This document shows, in pieces, positions 40,454 to 48,761 of a stretch of DNA of 64,000 nucleotides. Source of the DNA: Glycomyces lechevalierae (GTDB lineage Bacteria; Actinomycetota; Actinomycetes; Mycobacteriales; Micromonosporaceae); the NCBI RefSeq assembly GCF_027622945.1, contig NZ_JAPZVQ010000016.1:57831-121830 (forward strand), given 5' to 3'. How positions within the stretch are numbered: position 1 is the first letter of the stretch; every line of letters begins with the position of its first letter. A model generated the notes under the pieces. That model ran no database searches and had not been told where the DNA came from. It saw only the letters and a list, made by a program, of their open reading frames with translations. A program made the translations under genes and the position numbers.

Positions 40454-41392
40454 ATGGACCCGATCACCGCCCTGCTCGATGCCCCGCGCGCACAGGGCGC
40501 CTTCCTGCTGCGGGTGACGATGACGCCGCCGTGGTCGGTCAGGATCGAGGACGAGGCGCCGCTGACGATCGTCGCCGTGACATCGGGATCGGCCTGCTAC
40601 GCACCCGACGGAGGCGAGCCGGTCCGACTGCTTCCGGGCGACCTGATCCTGATCGCCCGCCCCGACCCGTACCTGTTCGCCGACACCCCCGACCGGCCGC
40701 CGCAGGCCCTCATCCACCCCGGCGGCCGATGCGAGACCCCGGCGGGCGCGAGCCTGGAACTGCCCATGCGACAAGGGGTCCGGACCTGGGGCAACGCCAC
40801 GCAGGGCCAGGACACGATGCTCGTGGGCACCTACCCGAGCGTCGGCGCGGCCGGGTCGCGACTGCTGAGCGTGCTGCCTCCGACGATCCTGGTACGCGAA
40901 GCGGAGCACCGCACCGGACTCATCACGGTCCTCGCCAATGAGATCCAAGGCGACGGCGTCGGCCAGGCCAGCCTGCTCGACCGGCTCCTGGACGGCCTCA
41001 CCGTCACGGCGATCCGCCACTGGGTCGAGTCGCCCCAGGAGCGACCGCCGGGATGGCTCGGCGCCGGCGCCGACCCGGTCGTCGGGGCGGCGCTCGACCT
41101 CATGCACGACCAGACCGCCGAGGCCTGGACCGTCGCCTCCCTGGCGCGGCGTGTCGGACTGTCCCGGGCCGGATTCGCCCGCCGGTTCACCACCGCGGTC
41201 GGCGAACCCCCGATGTCCTACCTGACCGCCTGGCGCCTAGCGCTCGCCGCCGACCGGCTCCGCCACGACGACGCGCCGGTCTTCCGCGTCGCCGCCGAGG
41301 TCGGCTACCGGAGCCAGTTCACCTTCAGCACCGCCTTCAAACGCCACTACGGCGACAGCCCTCTCGCCTACCGCCAGAGGCGCAGCTCGTGA
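40454..41392 (+). CDS. AraC family transcriptional regulator (cupin-type sensor)
   Basis: A 312-residue activator. Residues 1-~190 form an AraC-type cupin sensor (RLLPGDLILIARPDPYLFAD), and the C-terminal ~100 residues carry two HTH motifs: WTVASLARRVGLSRAGFARRFTTAVG and FRVAAEVGYRSQFTFSTAFKRHYG. Probably controls the divergent DUF1772 gene. Ligand unknown. Confidence 0.92.
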   Translation: MDPITALLDAPRAQGAFLLRVTMTPPWSVRIEDEAPLTIVAVTSGSACYAPDGGEPVRLLPGDLILIARPDPYLFADTPDRPPQALIHPGGRCETPAGASLELPMRQGVRTWGNATQGQDTMLVGTYPSVGAAGSRLLSVLPPTILVREAEHRTGLITVLANEIQGDGVGQASLLDRLLDGLTVTAIRHWVESPQERPPGWLGAGADPVVGAALDLMHDQTAEAWTVASLARRVGLSRAGFARRFTTAVGEPPMSYLTAWRLALAADRLRHDDAPVFRVAAEVGYRSQFTFSTAFKRHYGDSPLAYRQRRSS

Positions 41393-41595
41393 CTCCCGCT
41401 CTCGTCTGCCATTTCAACTCCGTCCATCTCAACTCCGGCCATCCCAACTCCCCGGGTGACCGGACCCGTTGTACGGCAGAGGGTTCCCGGTTCCACCGGT
41501 GAGGAGCACGGCGAAGCGACGGCAAATCAAGGACGACATCGTCCCCGGGCGAAAGCGCGGGGCGGAGCGGGGGCCGTGCCGAGTGCCCGGTCGCG

Positions 41596-42072
41596 TCAGA
41601 GGGCGTACGCGCGGCGGCGCAGGAGGAGGTTCTGGGTGGTCAAGCCGATCGCCACGTAGGCGTAGAGCGATGCGGCGCCGAGGATGCCCACCCCGTCGGC
41701 TTGATCGATCCACAGGCCGAATCCCAGGTGCACGGCGAAGGAGAAGAACCACAGCCCGCTCGTGATCACCGTGCCCTGACGAAGCACGCCGCCTTCGGGC
41801 GCGCGCCATACCGACACCGTCCGTGCGCGGGCGGCGCCGAGGACCGCGACAGCGGCCAAGCTGACGCCAAGCAGCACGATGGGCGTCGCGGTGAGCGGAT
41901 GGAACTTCACGACCGAGGCGACGCCGAACGCGATGCCCGCCGCACCCAGCACGGCGAAGAGCGCGGGAGCGATCAGCGACCCGACCGGGCGGACCGGCCG
42001 GGCTCGCAACTGGCGCACCACCACGAACGCGACCACCAGTGCGGCAAGGGAATACGCGGTCATGCTCTCCAC
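41596..42072 (-). CDS. Four-helix membrane protein (DUF1453/CcdC-like)
   Basis: About 158 residues with four to five hydrophobic segments: AALVVAFVVVRQLRARPV at the N-terminus, ALFAVLGAAGIAFGVASVV, TPIVLLGVSLAAVAVLGA, then two weaker ones before LLLRRRAYAL. The VVVRQLRARPV start resembles DUF1453/CcdC-type proteins, a tentative assignment. GTG 42072 has GGAGG 5 bases upstream; ATG 42063 is an alternative start. No operon partner. Confidence 0.72.
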   Translation of the reverse strand: MESMTAYSLAALVVAFVVVRQLRARPVRPVGSLIAPALFAVLGAAGIAFGVASVVKFHPLTATPIVLLGVSLAAVAVLGAARARTVSVWRAPEGGVLRQGTVITSGLWFFSFAVHLGFGLWIDQADGVGILGAASLYAYVAIGLTTQNLLLRRRAYAL

Positions 42073-42084
42073 GACGACCTCCAT

Positions 42085-42303
42085 GAGCGGGTGTGGCCCG
42101 GGGGCGAGGGCGTGGGTGATACTAGGACCTCGCGAGGCGCGTCGATCGGTGCGGCCCGCACGCGGGCCGTGAACGCCACTGCGCCGCGGCGCTTCGGGGC
42201 GACGCCGGCCCTCGGTCTGCTCGACGGCCCCCGCCACATTGCACGGCACAGTGAGACGTGCCGGATCCGGACGTATGGCGGACGGTCGTCCGTGGCGAAG
42301 AAC
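42085..42303. other. Short gene-free region before tRNA-Phe terminator
   Basis: About 220 bp with no credible gene and only weak GC-rich hairpins such as GGCCCGC-ACGC-GGGCC. Confidence 0.4.
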
Positions 42304-42347
42304 AAAAGCCCCGTTCACTGCAGAGAACTGCAGACCAACGAGGCTTT
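42304..42347 (-). terminator. tRNA-Phe terminator
   Basis: On the minus strand AAAGCCTCGTT pairs with AACGGGGCTTT (one G-T), with an inner CTGCAG/CTGCAG hairpin, followed by TGTT. Confidence 0.8.
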
Positions 42348-42352
42348 CACTA

Positions 42353-42429
42353 TGGTGGCCAGGGCCGGGATCGAACCGGCGACCTATCGCTTTTCAGGCG
42401 ATCGCTCGTACCAACTGAGCTACCTGGCC
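42353..42429 (-). tRNA. tRNA-Phe (anticodon GAA)
   Basis: A 77-nt tRNA with encoded CCA. The acceptor GGCCAGG pairs with CCTGGCC, the discriminator is A, the D-arm reads AGCTCAGTTGGTACGAGC, the anticodon loop CTGAAAA lies between ATCGC and GCGAT (anticodon GAA), and the T-loop is TTCGATC. Confidence 0.96.
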
Positions 42430-42665
42430 AGGAGGCGCGTCGCGCGCACCGCCGTGAACACTGTACAGCACCGCCGGTCACGCACTCCAAGCGGCATTGC
42501 CGCCAACGTGACGCCGGCCCCTGCCCGCGCCCGGCGGCCCCGCCGCGGCCGTTTCACCGCCCTGACCAGGCCGACCCCAAGGGCCGCAACCCCTTCCGGA
42601 GGCGTGATCATGGGCGTCGGCGCGCGCGGGTAGCGTAATGGGACCCGACCCCCGAGGAGGTTTCT

Positions 42666-43913
42666 GTGACCCGACTCGCTGCCACCCCACCCATGGGCTG
42701 GAATTCATGGGATGTGTTCGGAACATCGGTGACCGAAGCCGAGACCCGCGCCAACGCCGCCTTCATCGCCGAGCACATGGCCGGACACGGCTGGGAGTAC
42801 GTGGTCGTCGACATCCAGTGGTACGACCCCGCGGCCCGCGCCGGCGGCTACAACCTGGGCACCCGCCTCACCCTCGACGAGTACGGCCTCCCCCAGCCGG
42901 CCCCGAACCGCTTCCCCTCGGCGGCGAACGGCGCCGGGTTCAAACCCCTCGCCGACTACGTGCACTCCCTGGGCCTGAAGTTCGGCGTCCACATCCTCCG
43001 AGGCGTCCCCCGCCAAGCCGTCGCCGCGGACACCCCCATCAAAGGCAGCGAATACTCGGCCGCGCAGATCCCCGACCGGGAGCGGGTCTCCTCCTGGATC
43101 GACGACAACTGGGGCATCGACCACTCCCACCCGGGCGGCCAGGCGTACTACGACGCCCTGGTCCGCCAGTTCGCGGACTGGGGAGTGGACTACATCAAGG
43201 CCGACGACATGATCGCCCCCTACTGGGAGGACGAGGTCGAGGCCTTCTGGCACGCGGTCGACCGCGCCGACCGCGACATCATTCTCAGCCTCTCCCCCGG
43301 GATGAGCCTCTCCACCGACCACGCCCGGCACCTCCAGGCGCACTCGCACCTGTGGCGCATTTCGGCCGACCTCTGGGACCGCTGGCGCGACATCGACACC
43401 CAGTTCGACCTGCTCCGCGACTGGGCCCCCTACGCCGGCCCCGGCCACTGGCCCGACGCCGACATGCTCCCCGTGGGCCACATGGGCATCCGCGCCGAAG
43501 TCGGAGAACCCCGGGAGAGTCTGCTGACGCCCGACGAGCAGCGGACCATGCTCACCCTGTGGTGCATCGCCCGCTCGCCGCTCATGGTCGGGGCCGATCT
43601 GCCCTCGTCGAGCGCTGAAACGATCGAACTGCTGACGAACCCCGAAGTCCTCGCGGCCCAACGCCACCCCGCCCCCGCCCGGGAGGTCTGGCGCGAAGGC
43701 CGGCACGTGGCCTGGGCCTCCGAGGACGGCGCCTTCGCAGCGGTCTTCAACCGGAGCACCGAGGCGGCCGAGCTGCAACTGCCGTGGGAGACCCTGGGTC
43801 TGGCCCGGCCGGACGGGTTGCGCGACTGCTGGAAACGCTCGGACATCGTGCCCGGGGATCACCTCCGGGCGAAGCTCCAGCCGCACAGTGCGACGCTGTT
43901 CCGCTTGTCCTGA
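42666..43913 (+). CDS. GH27 family alpha-galactosidase
   Basis: A 415-residue glycoside hydrolase with no signal peptide, so cytosolic. Hallmarks: TPPMGWNSWDVFG at the N-terminus, the nucleophile Asp in DYIKADD, and the acid/base Asp in RISADLWDRW; a C-terminal beta-sandwich follows. It would remove terminal alpha-D-galactose (or beta-L-arabinopyranose, which a GH27 subgroup prefers). GTG 42666 has GAGGAGG upstream. No transporter is adjacent. Confidence 0.92.
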   Translation: MTRLAATPPMGWNSWDVFGTSVTEAETRANAAFIAEHMAGHGWEYVVVDIQWYDPAARAGGYNLGTRLTLDEYGLPQPAPNRFPSAANGAGFKPLADYVHSLGLKFGVHILRGVPRQAVAADTPIKGSEYSAAQIPDRERVSSWIDDNWGIDHSHPGGQAYYDALVRQFADWGVDYIKADDMIAPYWEDEVEAFWHAVDRADRDIILSLSPGMSLSTDHARHLQAHSHLWRISADLWDRWRDIDTQFDLLRDWAPYAGPGHWPDADMLPVGHMGIRAEVGEPRESLLTPDEQRTMLTLWCIARSPLMVGADLPSSSAETIELLTNPEVLAAQRHPAPAREVWREGRHVAWASEDGAFAAVFNRSTEAAELQLPWETLGLARPDGLRDCWKRSDIVPGDHLRAKLQPHSATLFRLS

Positions 43914-44005
43914 CAGGTCATCAGGAGGTCATCGGCCTTTTGCCGGTGGGTGGTGTTGCCGACGGGCGATTCGCCGGTCGACTGAAGGGCGACGGGCATA
44001 CGTGT

Positions 44006-44041
44006 AGAGGGCGGCCGGGCTGGTGTGTCCGGCCGCCCTCT
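44006..44041. terminator. Hairpin downstream of the GH27 gene
   Basis: AGAGGGCGGCCGG (44006-44018) and its exact complement (44029-44041), a 13-bp stem without a T-run. Confidence 0.6.
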
Positions 44042-44077
44042 GGTGTTCCTCCATGGAGGAGGTGTGGCCTGTGCGGG

Positions 44078-44109
44078 GACCGCGCGCGGGCGGCTTCCCG
44101 CGCGCGGTC
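44078..44109. repeat. Perfect 13-bp inverted repeat
   Basis: GACCGCGCGCGGG (44078-44090), a 6-base loop, and its exact complement (44097-44109). No gene is attached to it. Confidence 0.6.
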
Positions 44110-44226
44110 TCGGTATGGTGGCGTTCGCGAAATCCCTCTTGTCGCCGCCATCCCGCAAGGCCAGATGGCTTTTTTGATCCAAGGCTGACACATGTTGTAG
44201 TTGCTCTGCAACAGAAAGTTTCTGCC

Positions 44227-44402
44227 TGTGGATAACTTTCCGCGCGACGACATCCTTGCTGGACACGGCCTTGTGGAGAGTTGTGAAAGCGGTGGCGGAG
44301 GTACTGCTGGCTTGGTGATTCTGGGACATGCAGCAACGGTGTCACGGGTTGCGTTTATTCGGCAACCGTGAGTTTTCTTCTTGTGGATAACTTTGTGGAT
44401 CG
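44227..44402. promoter_or_regulatory. Cluster of DnaA-box-like sites in a low-GC intergenic patch
   Basis: TGTGGATAA occurs at 44227-44235 and 44382-44390, with a degenerate copy TGTGGATCG at 44394-44402. The first lies in GCCTGTGGATAACTTT, identical over 16 bases to the site at 5585. An imperfect CACGGGTTGC/GGCAACCGTG hairpin lies between them. The 44150-44400 patch is clearly less GC-rich than its surroundings. I see no gene in 43914-44417. Confidence 0.5.
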
Positions 44403-44417
44403 CGCCAGGACCTCAGG

Positions 44418-44819
44418 TCAGGCGCTCACGGCCGCTTCGGGGTCGGTCATCCACTGGACCAGTTGGATGATGACGCCGTTCGGGTCGGCGGTCTGGAAAT
44501 AGCGCTCGCCCCATTCCTCGGTTTCGATCGGCGTCGTGATGGTGACGCCCTCGGCCTGGATTCGGGCGTATTCGGCGTCGATGTCGTCGACGACGAAGGC
44601 GAGCAGGAGGCCGTCGGCATGGCCCTTGGCGCTCTCCGGCTTGAAGGTGGGCAGGCCCGTCTTCAGGAAGATGACGTTGAAGCCGGCGTCAGGGCGCGAG
44701 AGCGATACGAAGCCCTCGGCGGCCATGTCCTCCGTGAAGCCGTAGTGGCGCTTGAGGAATTCAGCCGAGGCGGTCGGGTCGGCGACGTTGAGCGAGACGG
44801 CGGATGAGGTGATGCGCAT
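44418..44819 (-). CDS. VOC (glyoxalase/bleomycin-resistance fold) family protein
   Basis: A 133-residue two-module VOC protein: SAVSLNVADPTASAEFLKRHYGF, then AFVVDDIDAEYARIQAEGVTITTP and FQTADPNGVIIQLVQW. Members bind metal for glyoxalase or dioxygenase chemistry or sequester drugs; the function here cannot be read. ATG 44819 has AAAGGAG 6 bases upstream. It is divergent from a TetR gene with a strong operator in between, so it is most likely induced by that regulator's ligand. Confidence 0.9.
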   Translation of the reverse strand: MRITSSAVSLNVADPTASAEFLKRHYGFTEDMAAEGFVSLSRPDAGFNVIFLKTGLPTFKPESAKGHADGLLLAFVVDDIDAEYARIQAEGVTITTPIETEEWGERYFQTADPNGVIIQLVQWMTDPEAAVSA

Positions 44820-44835
44820 GTGCGGCTCCTTTTCT

Positions 44836-44864
44836 TCGTACGTTGTATATTGTACAACGTACGA
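44836..44864. promoter_or_regulatory. Operator between VOC and TetR genes
   Basis: TCGTACGTTGTA-TATTG-TACAACGTACGA is a perfect 12-bp inverted repeat. It is followed by further CGTACG and GTACG half-sites up to 44877. It lies 17 bp before the VOC start, so binding would block its transcription. Confidence 0.85.
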
Positions 44865-44900
44865 TGTACGGCGTACGAAGACTTCGGTTAGGATTTCTCC

Positions 44901-45647
44901 GTGACTGCCGCCACCGAGACACCGAAGCCGCACCTGCTCGAACTGCTCTGGAGGGCCGCCCCCGAGACCGGGCGCGGGCCGCGCAAGAAGCTGACCGTCG
45001 ACGAGGTCGTCGCCGCCGCGATCAGGCTGGCCGATGCCGAAGGGCTGGAAGCGGTCACGGTGCGGCGCCTCGCGCAGGAGCTGGGGAAGGCCCCCATGAC
45101 GCTCTACACGTACGTGCCGGGGAAGAGCGAACTCGTCGCCCTGATGCTCGACTCGCTGTTCGAGGTCATGCAGCGGGGCGAGCACTCCGGGAGTTGGCGG
45201 GAGCGGCTCACTGCCGTGGCGCGGGAGAACTACGCGCTCTACCGCGCGCACCCGTGGGCCGCGGCCGCGTCGCCGAGCCGGCCGCCGCTCGGGCCCGGGC
45301 AGTGCGCGAAGTACGAGCATGAGCTGCGGGCACTGGAAGGCTTGGGGCTCAACGATGTCGAGATGGACGACAGCCTGGCCTACCTGCTCGCCTTCGTCCG
45401 CACCGCCGCGCAGGACGCCGCCCAGGCCGATGCCGAGCGCGCGATGAGCGGCATGGACGACCAGGAGTGGTGGGAGGCCAACGGGCCCCTGCTCGCGAAG
45501 GTCCTCGACGCCGAGCGCTTCCCGACCGCCGTCCGCGTCGGCCAGGCCGCCGGCGAGGCGCACGACGCGGCATACGACGCCCGGCACGCCTTCGAGTTCG
45601 GCCTGGGTCGGACGCTCGACGGGCTCGCCGTCCTCATCGAACGCTGA
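44901..45647 (+). CDS. TetR family transcriptional regulator (TetR_C_1-like)
   Basis: A 248-residue repressor. The HTH follows a ~35-residue N-terminal extension (AAIRLADAEGLEAVTVRRLAQELGKAPMTLYTYVPGKSEL), the arrangement seen in TetR-class regulators with the TetR_C_1 ligand domain. GTG 44901 start. It probably represses the divergent VOC gene and itself through the 44836-44864 palindrome. Confidence 0.92.
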   Translation: MTAATETPKPHLLELLWRAAPETGRGPRKKLTVDEVVAAAIRLADAEGLEAVTVRRLAQELGKAPMTLYTYVPGKSELVALMLDSLFEVMQRGEHSGSWRERLTAVARENYALYRAHPWAAAASPSRPPLGPGQCAKYEHELRALEGLGLNDVEMDDSLAYLLAFVRTAAQDAAQADAERAMSGMDDQEWWEANGPLLAKVLDAERFPTAVRVGQAAGEAHDAAYDARHAFEFGLGRTLDGLAVLIER

Positions 45648-45654
45648 CCCGAAC

Positions 45655-45697
45655 GGGATCGGGCCCGCTCGCCGGGAAGGCGAGCGGGCCCGATCCC
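45655..45697. terminator. Bidirectional 19-bp hairpin between TetR and YhgE genes
   Basis: GGGATCGGGCCCGCTCGCC (45655-45673) and its exact complement (45679-45697) around GGGAA, in the 55-bp gap between convergent genes. Confidence 0.88.
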
Positions 45698-45702
45698 TGT
45701 GC

Positions 45703-47574
45703 TCAGACCTGCAGCGGGACGTTGAGGGTGGCCGGCTTCCACCTGCGGCGCGAGGCCACCACCAGCGAGGAGAGCGCCAGCGAGCCGACGAGGTAGGCGG
45801 CCAGGACCAACAGCGCCTTGACGACGTGCGAGCCCTCGCCGCCGCTGATGGTCACGCGCAGCGCGTCCACCACGTAGCTCATCGGCAGCAGCGGATGCAG
45901 CGTCTGGAAGAACCCCGGCGTCGTCTCCACCGGATACAGGCCGCCCGCGCTCGTCAACTGCAGCATCAGGAGCACGACCAGCAGCAGGCTCCCGGCCGTG
46001 CCGAACGCGAGCTTGAACAGGTGCGCCATGGCCGTGAAGGTCAGGATCACCAGGATCGACAGACCGACCGTGTCGAACGCGTCCTTCGGGTCGAGGCCGA
46101 GCCCGAGCTCCACCGCCAGGTAGAGGACGAGCGCCGAGGCGACGCCGAGGACCGCGCCGGGGAGCCAGCCGCCGATGGCGATCGGGACGGAGCGCAGCGG
46201 CCCGGCCAGCGCCCGGCTGTTCACCGTACGCAGTACGAGGTAGCCCATGAGGCCGAAGACCCACAGGGCGATCGCGATGAAGAACGGTGCGAGCCCGCGC
46301 CCGTACGTGCCCGCCGGGTTGAGGTTGTCCTCGTGGACGGTGACGGGGCTGCCGTAGGCCTCGGCGTTGCCGGCGTCGTCGGCCGGGTTGGTGCTCGGGA
46401 CGGACTGGGCGGCGGTGGCGAGGTTGGTCGCGAGGGTGTTCGCGCCGTCCTGGAGATCGCTGAGGCCGTTGGAGAGGTCGTCCGCGCCGTTCTGGGCGGT
46501 GGAGGCGGCGTCGGCGACCTGGGAGGCGCCGGTGGCGACGTCGGCGGCGCCGGTCTGGAGGTCGGTGAGGTCGCTGGAGGCCTGGTCGAGTGTGTCCGTG
46601 GAGGTGTCCTGGACGGTGGTGTTGGCGGATTGGATGTCGTCGTTGACCCCGTTGGCGTCGTCGATGTAGGTCTGGAGCTGCGCGCACGCGTCGGGGTCGG
46701 CGGTGTCGGCGCCGCAGAGGGTGCTGTAGACGCCGTTGAGGTCGCTGTTGGCGCGTTCGGAGAGGTCGGCGGCGGAGGAGGCGCCGGTCTGGATCTGGCT
46801 CCAGTTGTCGGCGAGGGTCTGGATGACGGGTTGGGCGACGTCGACGGCCTGGTCGACGCCGTCGCTGACCTGGGAGGCGCCGTCGGCGACCTGTTGGGCG
46901 CCTGCGGTGAGGTCGCCGAGGCCGCTTTCGAGTTGGTCGGCGCCGGACTGGGCGGTGCCGATGCCGTCGGCGAGCTGGTTCGCGCCGTCGGCGGCTTCGG
47001 TGAGGCCCTGGTGGAGTTCGGTGAGGTCGCCGAAGATGGTGGTGGCGAAGGTGACGTAGACGGCGGTGTTGATCTGGTTCCGCAGTTCGGATTCGACGGT
47101 GGAGGCCATGATGCCGGCGACGTAGCCGTTGGCGTCGTTGAGTTCGAAGTCGACGGTGGCCTGCTCGGGGTCGCTGCCGGAGAGGCTGGCGAGGCGGGTG
47201 GAGAAGTCTTCGGGGACGGTGATGGTCATGTAGTAGTCGCCGGCTTCGAGGCCGCGGCGGGCCTCGTCGGCGGAGACGAACCGCCAGTCGAAGATGCGGT
47301 CTTCCTTGAGCTGGTCGACGAGTTGGTCGCCGCCGTTGATGGCGGTCGTCTCGCCGTTGTTCTCGACGCTGGCGCCGGTGTCCTCGTTGACGACGGCGAC
47401 GGGCATGTGTTCGAGCTTCCCGTAAGGGTCCCAGGCGAACCAGAGGTAGAGGCCGCCGTAGACGAGCGGGATGAGGACGATGGCGACGAGTGCGGCGGTG
47501 CGGATGGGGTGGCCGCGGAAGCGGCGGAGCTCGGCGGCGGCGAGCTGGAAGGGGCTGAGCAGTGCTCGCATCAT
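45703..47574 (-). CDS. YhgE/Pip-family membrane protein
   Basis: A 623-residue protein of the YhgE/Pip type (ABC-2-like). One N-terminal helix (TAALVAIVLIPLVYGGLYLW), a ~370-residue exported domain with NEDTGA and long heptad-like repeats (ADGANQLADG, SGADQLESGLGDL, and so on), then five C-terminal helices ending in RRRWKPATLNVPLQV. Relatives export type VII or virulence factors or act as phage infection proteins. ATGATG start with GGAGG 6 bases upstream, overlapping the stop of the upstream ATPase-like gene by 4 bases, so the two are coupled. Confidence 0.9.
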   Translation of the reverse strand: MMRALLSPFQLAAAELRRFRGHPIRTAALVAIVLIPLVYGGLYLWFAWDPYGKLEHMPVAVVNEDTGASVENNGETTAINGGDQLVDQLKEDRIFDWRFVSADEARRGLEAGDYYMTITVPEDFSTRLASLSGSDPEQATVDFELNDANGYVAGIMASTVESELRNQINTAVYVTFATTIFGDLTELHQGLTEAADGANQLADGIGTAQSGADQLESGLGDLTAGAQQVADGASQVSDGVDQAVDVAQPVIQTLADNWSQIQTGASSAADLSERANSDLNGVYSTLCGADTADPDACAQLQTYIDDANGVNDDIQSANTTVQDTSTDTLDQASSDLTDLQTGAADVATGASQVADAASTAQNGADDLSNGLSDLQDGANTLATNLATAAQSVPSTNPADDAGNAEAYGSPVTVHEDNLNPAGTYGRGLAPFFIAIALWVFGLMGYLVLRTVNSRALAGPLRSVPIAIGGWLPGAVLGVASALVLYLAVELGLGLDPKDAFDTVGLSILVILTFTAMAHLFKLAFGTAGSLLLVVLLMLQLTSAGGLYPVETTPGFFQTLHPLLPMSYVVDALRVTISGGEGSHVVKALLVLAAYLVGSLALSSLVVASRRRWKPATLNVPLQV

Positions 47575-48611
47575 CGGTGGCCTCCGTTTCGGTCGCGCCG
47601 GTGGGGCGCGGTGGCGGTCGGTTCGGGTTGGGCGCGGAGGTCGACGACGGTGTCGGCGGGCGGGTCGGAGCGGGTGCAGGTGACGAGGACGAGCTGGCCG
47701 GCGTCGGCGACGGTGCGGAGGGCGTCGAAGACGCGTTCGGAGCCGGCGGTGTCGAGGCCGTCGTCCGCGTCGTCGACGGCGATGGCGGGGGTGCGGGCGG
47801 CTGCGGCGCAGGCGATCGTGAAGCGGATCTGGTCGATGCGGGGGAGGAAGCCGAAGGTGTCGCCGGTGTCGACGTTGACGGCGAGGCGGTCGAGCCAGGC
47901 GTTGATGTTGGCGCGGGTCGCGGCGCCTTTGGAGACGGTGACGGTCTCCTTGATGCAGGTGCGGACGGTCGCGTAGGGGTCGAGGCGGATCGGGGGTCCG
48001 GCCTGGGCGATGGTGAAGCGGCGGCGGATGTGGCCGGGCCTGGTCTCGCCGTCGACTTCGAGTGTGCCGCTGCTGAACGGGAAGCGGCCGGTGAGGGCGA
48101 GGAGGAGCGAGGTGCGGCCTTCGCCGCCGTCGCCGCAGAGGGCGACGGTCTGGCCGAGGGAGGCGGTGAGGGCGATGTCGGTGAAGATCGGGCCCTGGCG
48201 GCCGGCGGCCGTGAGGCCGTGGGCGGTGAGGAAGGGGGTGCCGTTCGGGCGTTCGAGGACGGCGGTGTGGTCGAGCGGTTCGGGGTGGAGGGGGCCGGGG
48301 TGCGCGGGTCGGTCCGTCGCGGCGGCCGCGCCGCCGTGGGCGGTGCCCGGTTCGGTTGCGGGGTGGGCGGGTCGGACCCGGGTTTGGTCGCCGTCGGCCG
48401 GTGTGGGGCCGGTGGCGGGCGCGTTCGTGTGGTCGGCGGCTTCGCCGGTGAGGGGTGCGGTGGGCGGCGCGGTGGCGTCTTCCGGTGTGGTGCGGGCGGC
48501 TTCGGTCGCGGCGGTTGGGTGGCCGGGTGCGGCGGTGTCGCCGTTGGCGGAGTCGTCGTCGCTGCCGGGCGTTTCGGGCGTTGGCACCGTCTTATCGCTC
48601 CTGTCGCTCAT
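47571..48611 (-). CDS. Degenerate ABC-type ATPase coupled to YhgE
   Basis: A 346-residue protein. The first ~115 residues are a disordered Ala/Pro/Thr/Asp-rich region, then an ABC-like domain: LTAHGLTAAGRQGPIFTDI, a Walker A-like GDGGEGRTSLL where the usual Lys is Arg, a region LPRIDQIRFTIACAAAA at the place of the LSGGQ signature, and a Walker B-like PAIAVDDADDGLD with Asp replacing Glu. It may bind nucleotide weakly or act structurally with the downstream YhgE (4-base overlap). ATG 48611 has GAGG 9 bases upstream. Confidence 0.82.
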   Translation of the reverse strand: MSDRSDKTVPTPETPGSDDDSANGDTAAPGHPTAATEAARTTPEDATAPPTAPLTGEAADHTNAPATGPTPADGDQTRVRPAHPATEPGTAHGGAAAATDRPAHPGPLHPEPLDHTAVLERPNGTPFLTAHGLTAAGRQGPIFTDIALTASLGQTVALCGDGGEGRTSLLLALTGRFPFSSGTLEVDGETRPGHIRRRFTIAQAGPPIRLDPYATVRTCIKETVTVSKGAATRANINAWLDRLAVNVDTGDTFGFLPRIDQIRFTIACAAAARTPAIAVDDADDGLDTAGSERVFDALRTVADAGQLVLVTCTRSDPPADTVVDLRAQPEPTATAPHRRDRNGGHR

Positions 48612-48761
48612 GGGCACTATCCTCACAGGCCCGTGCGCCCGGTTTCGGGCGATTGGGCGGGTTGCTGACCTCAAGAATGTTACTCACGGGTAACTTATGT
48701 GCGGAGCGAGGCGGCCCCGCTGTGACCGGCGCGTCCCGCCCGCGGCCCTTACAGTTGAGGC

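Noticed and set aside
43859..44329. A 156-codon minus-strand frame downstream of the GH27 gene
   Set aside because: Overlaps the end of the GH27 gene and two hairpins; composition is mixed and no family is recognisable. A small gene in the low-GC patch cannot be fully excluded.
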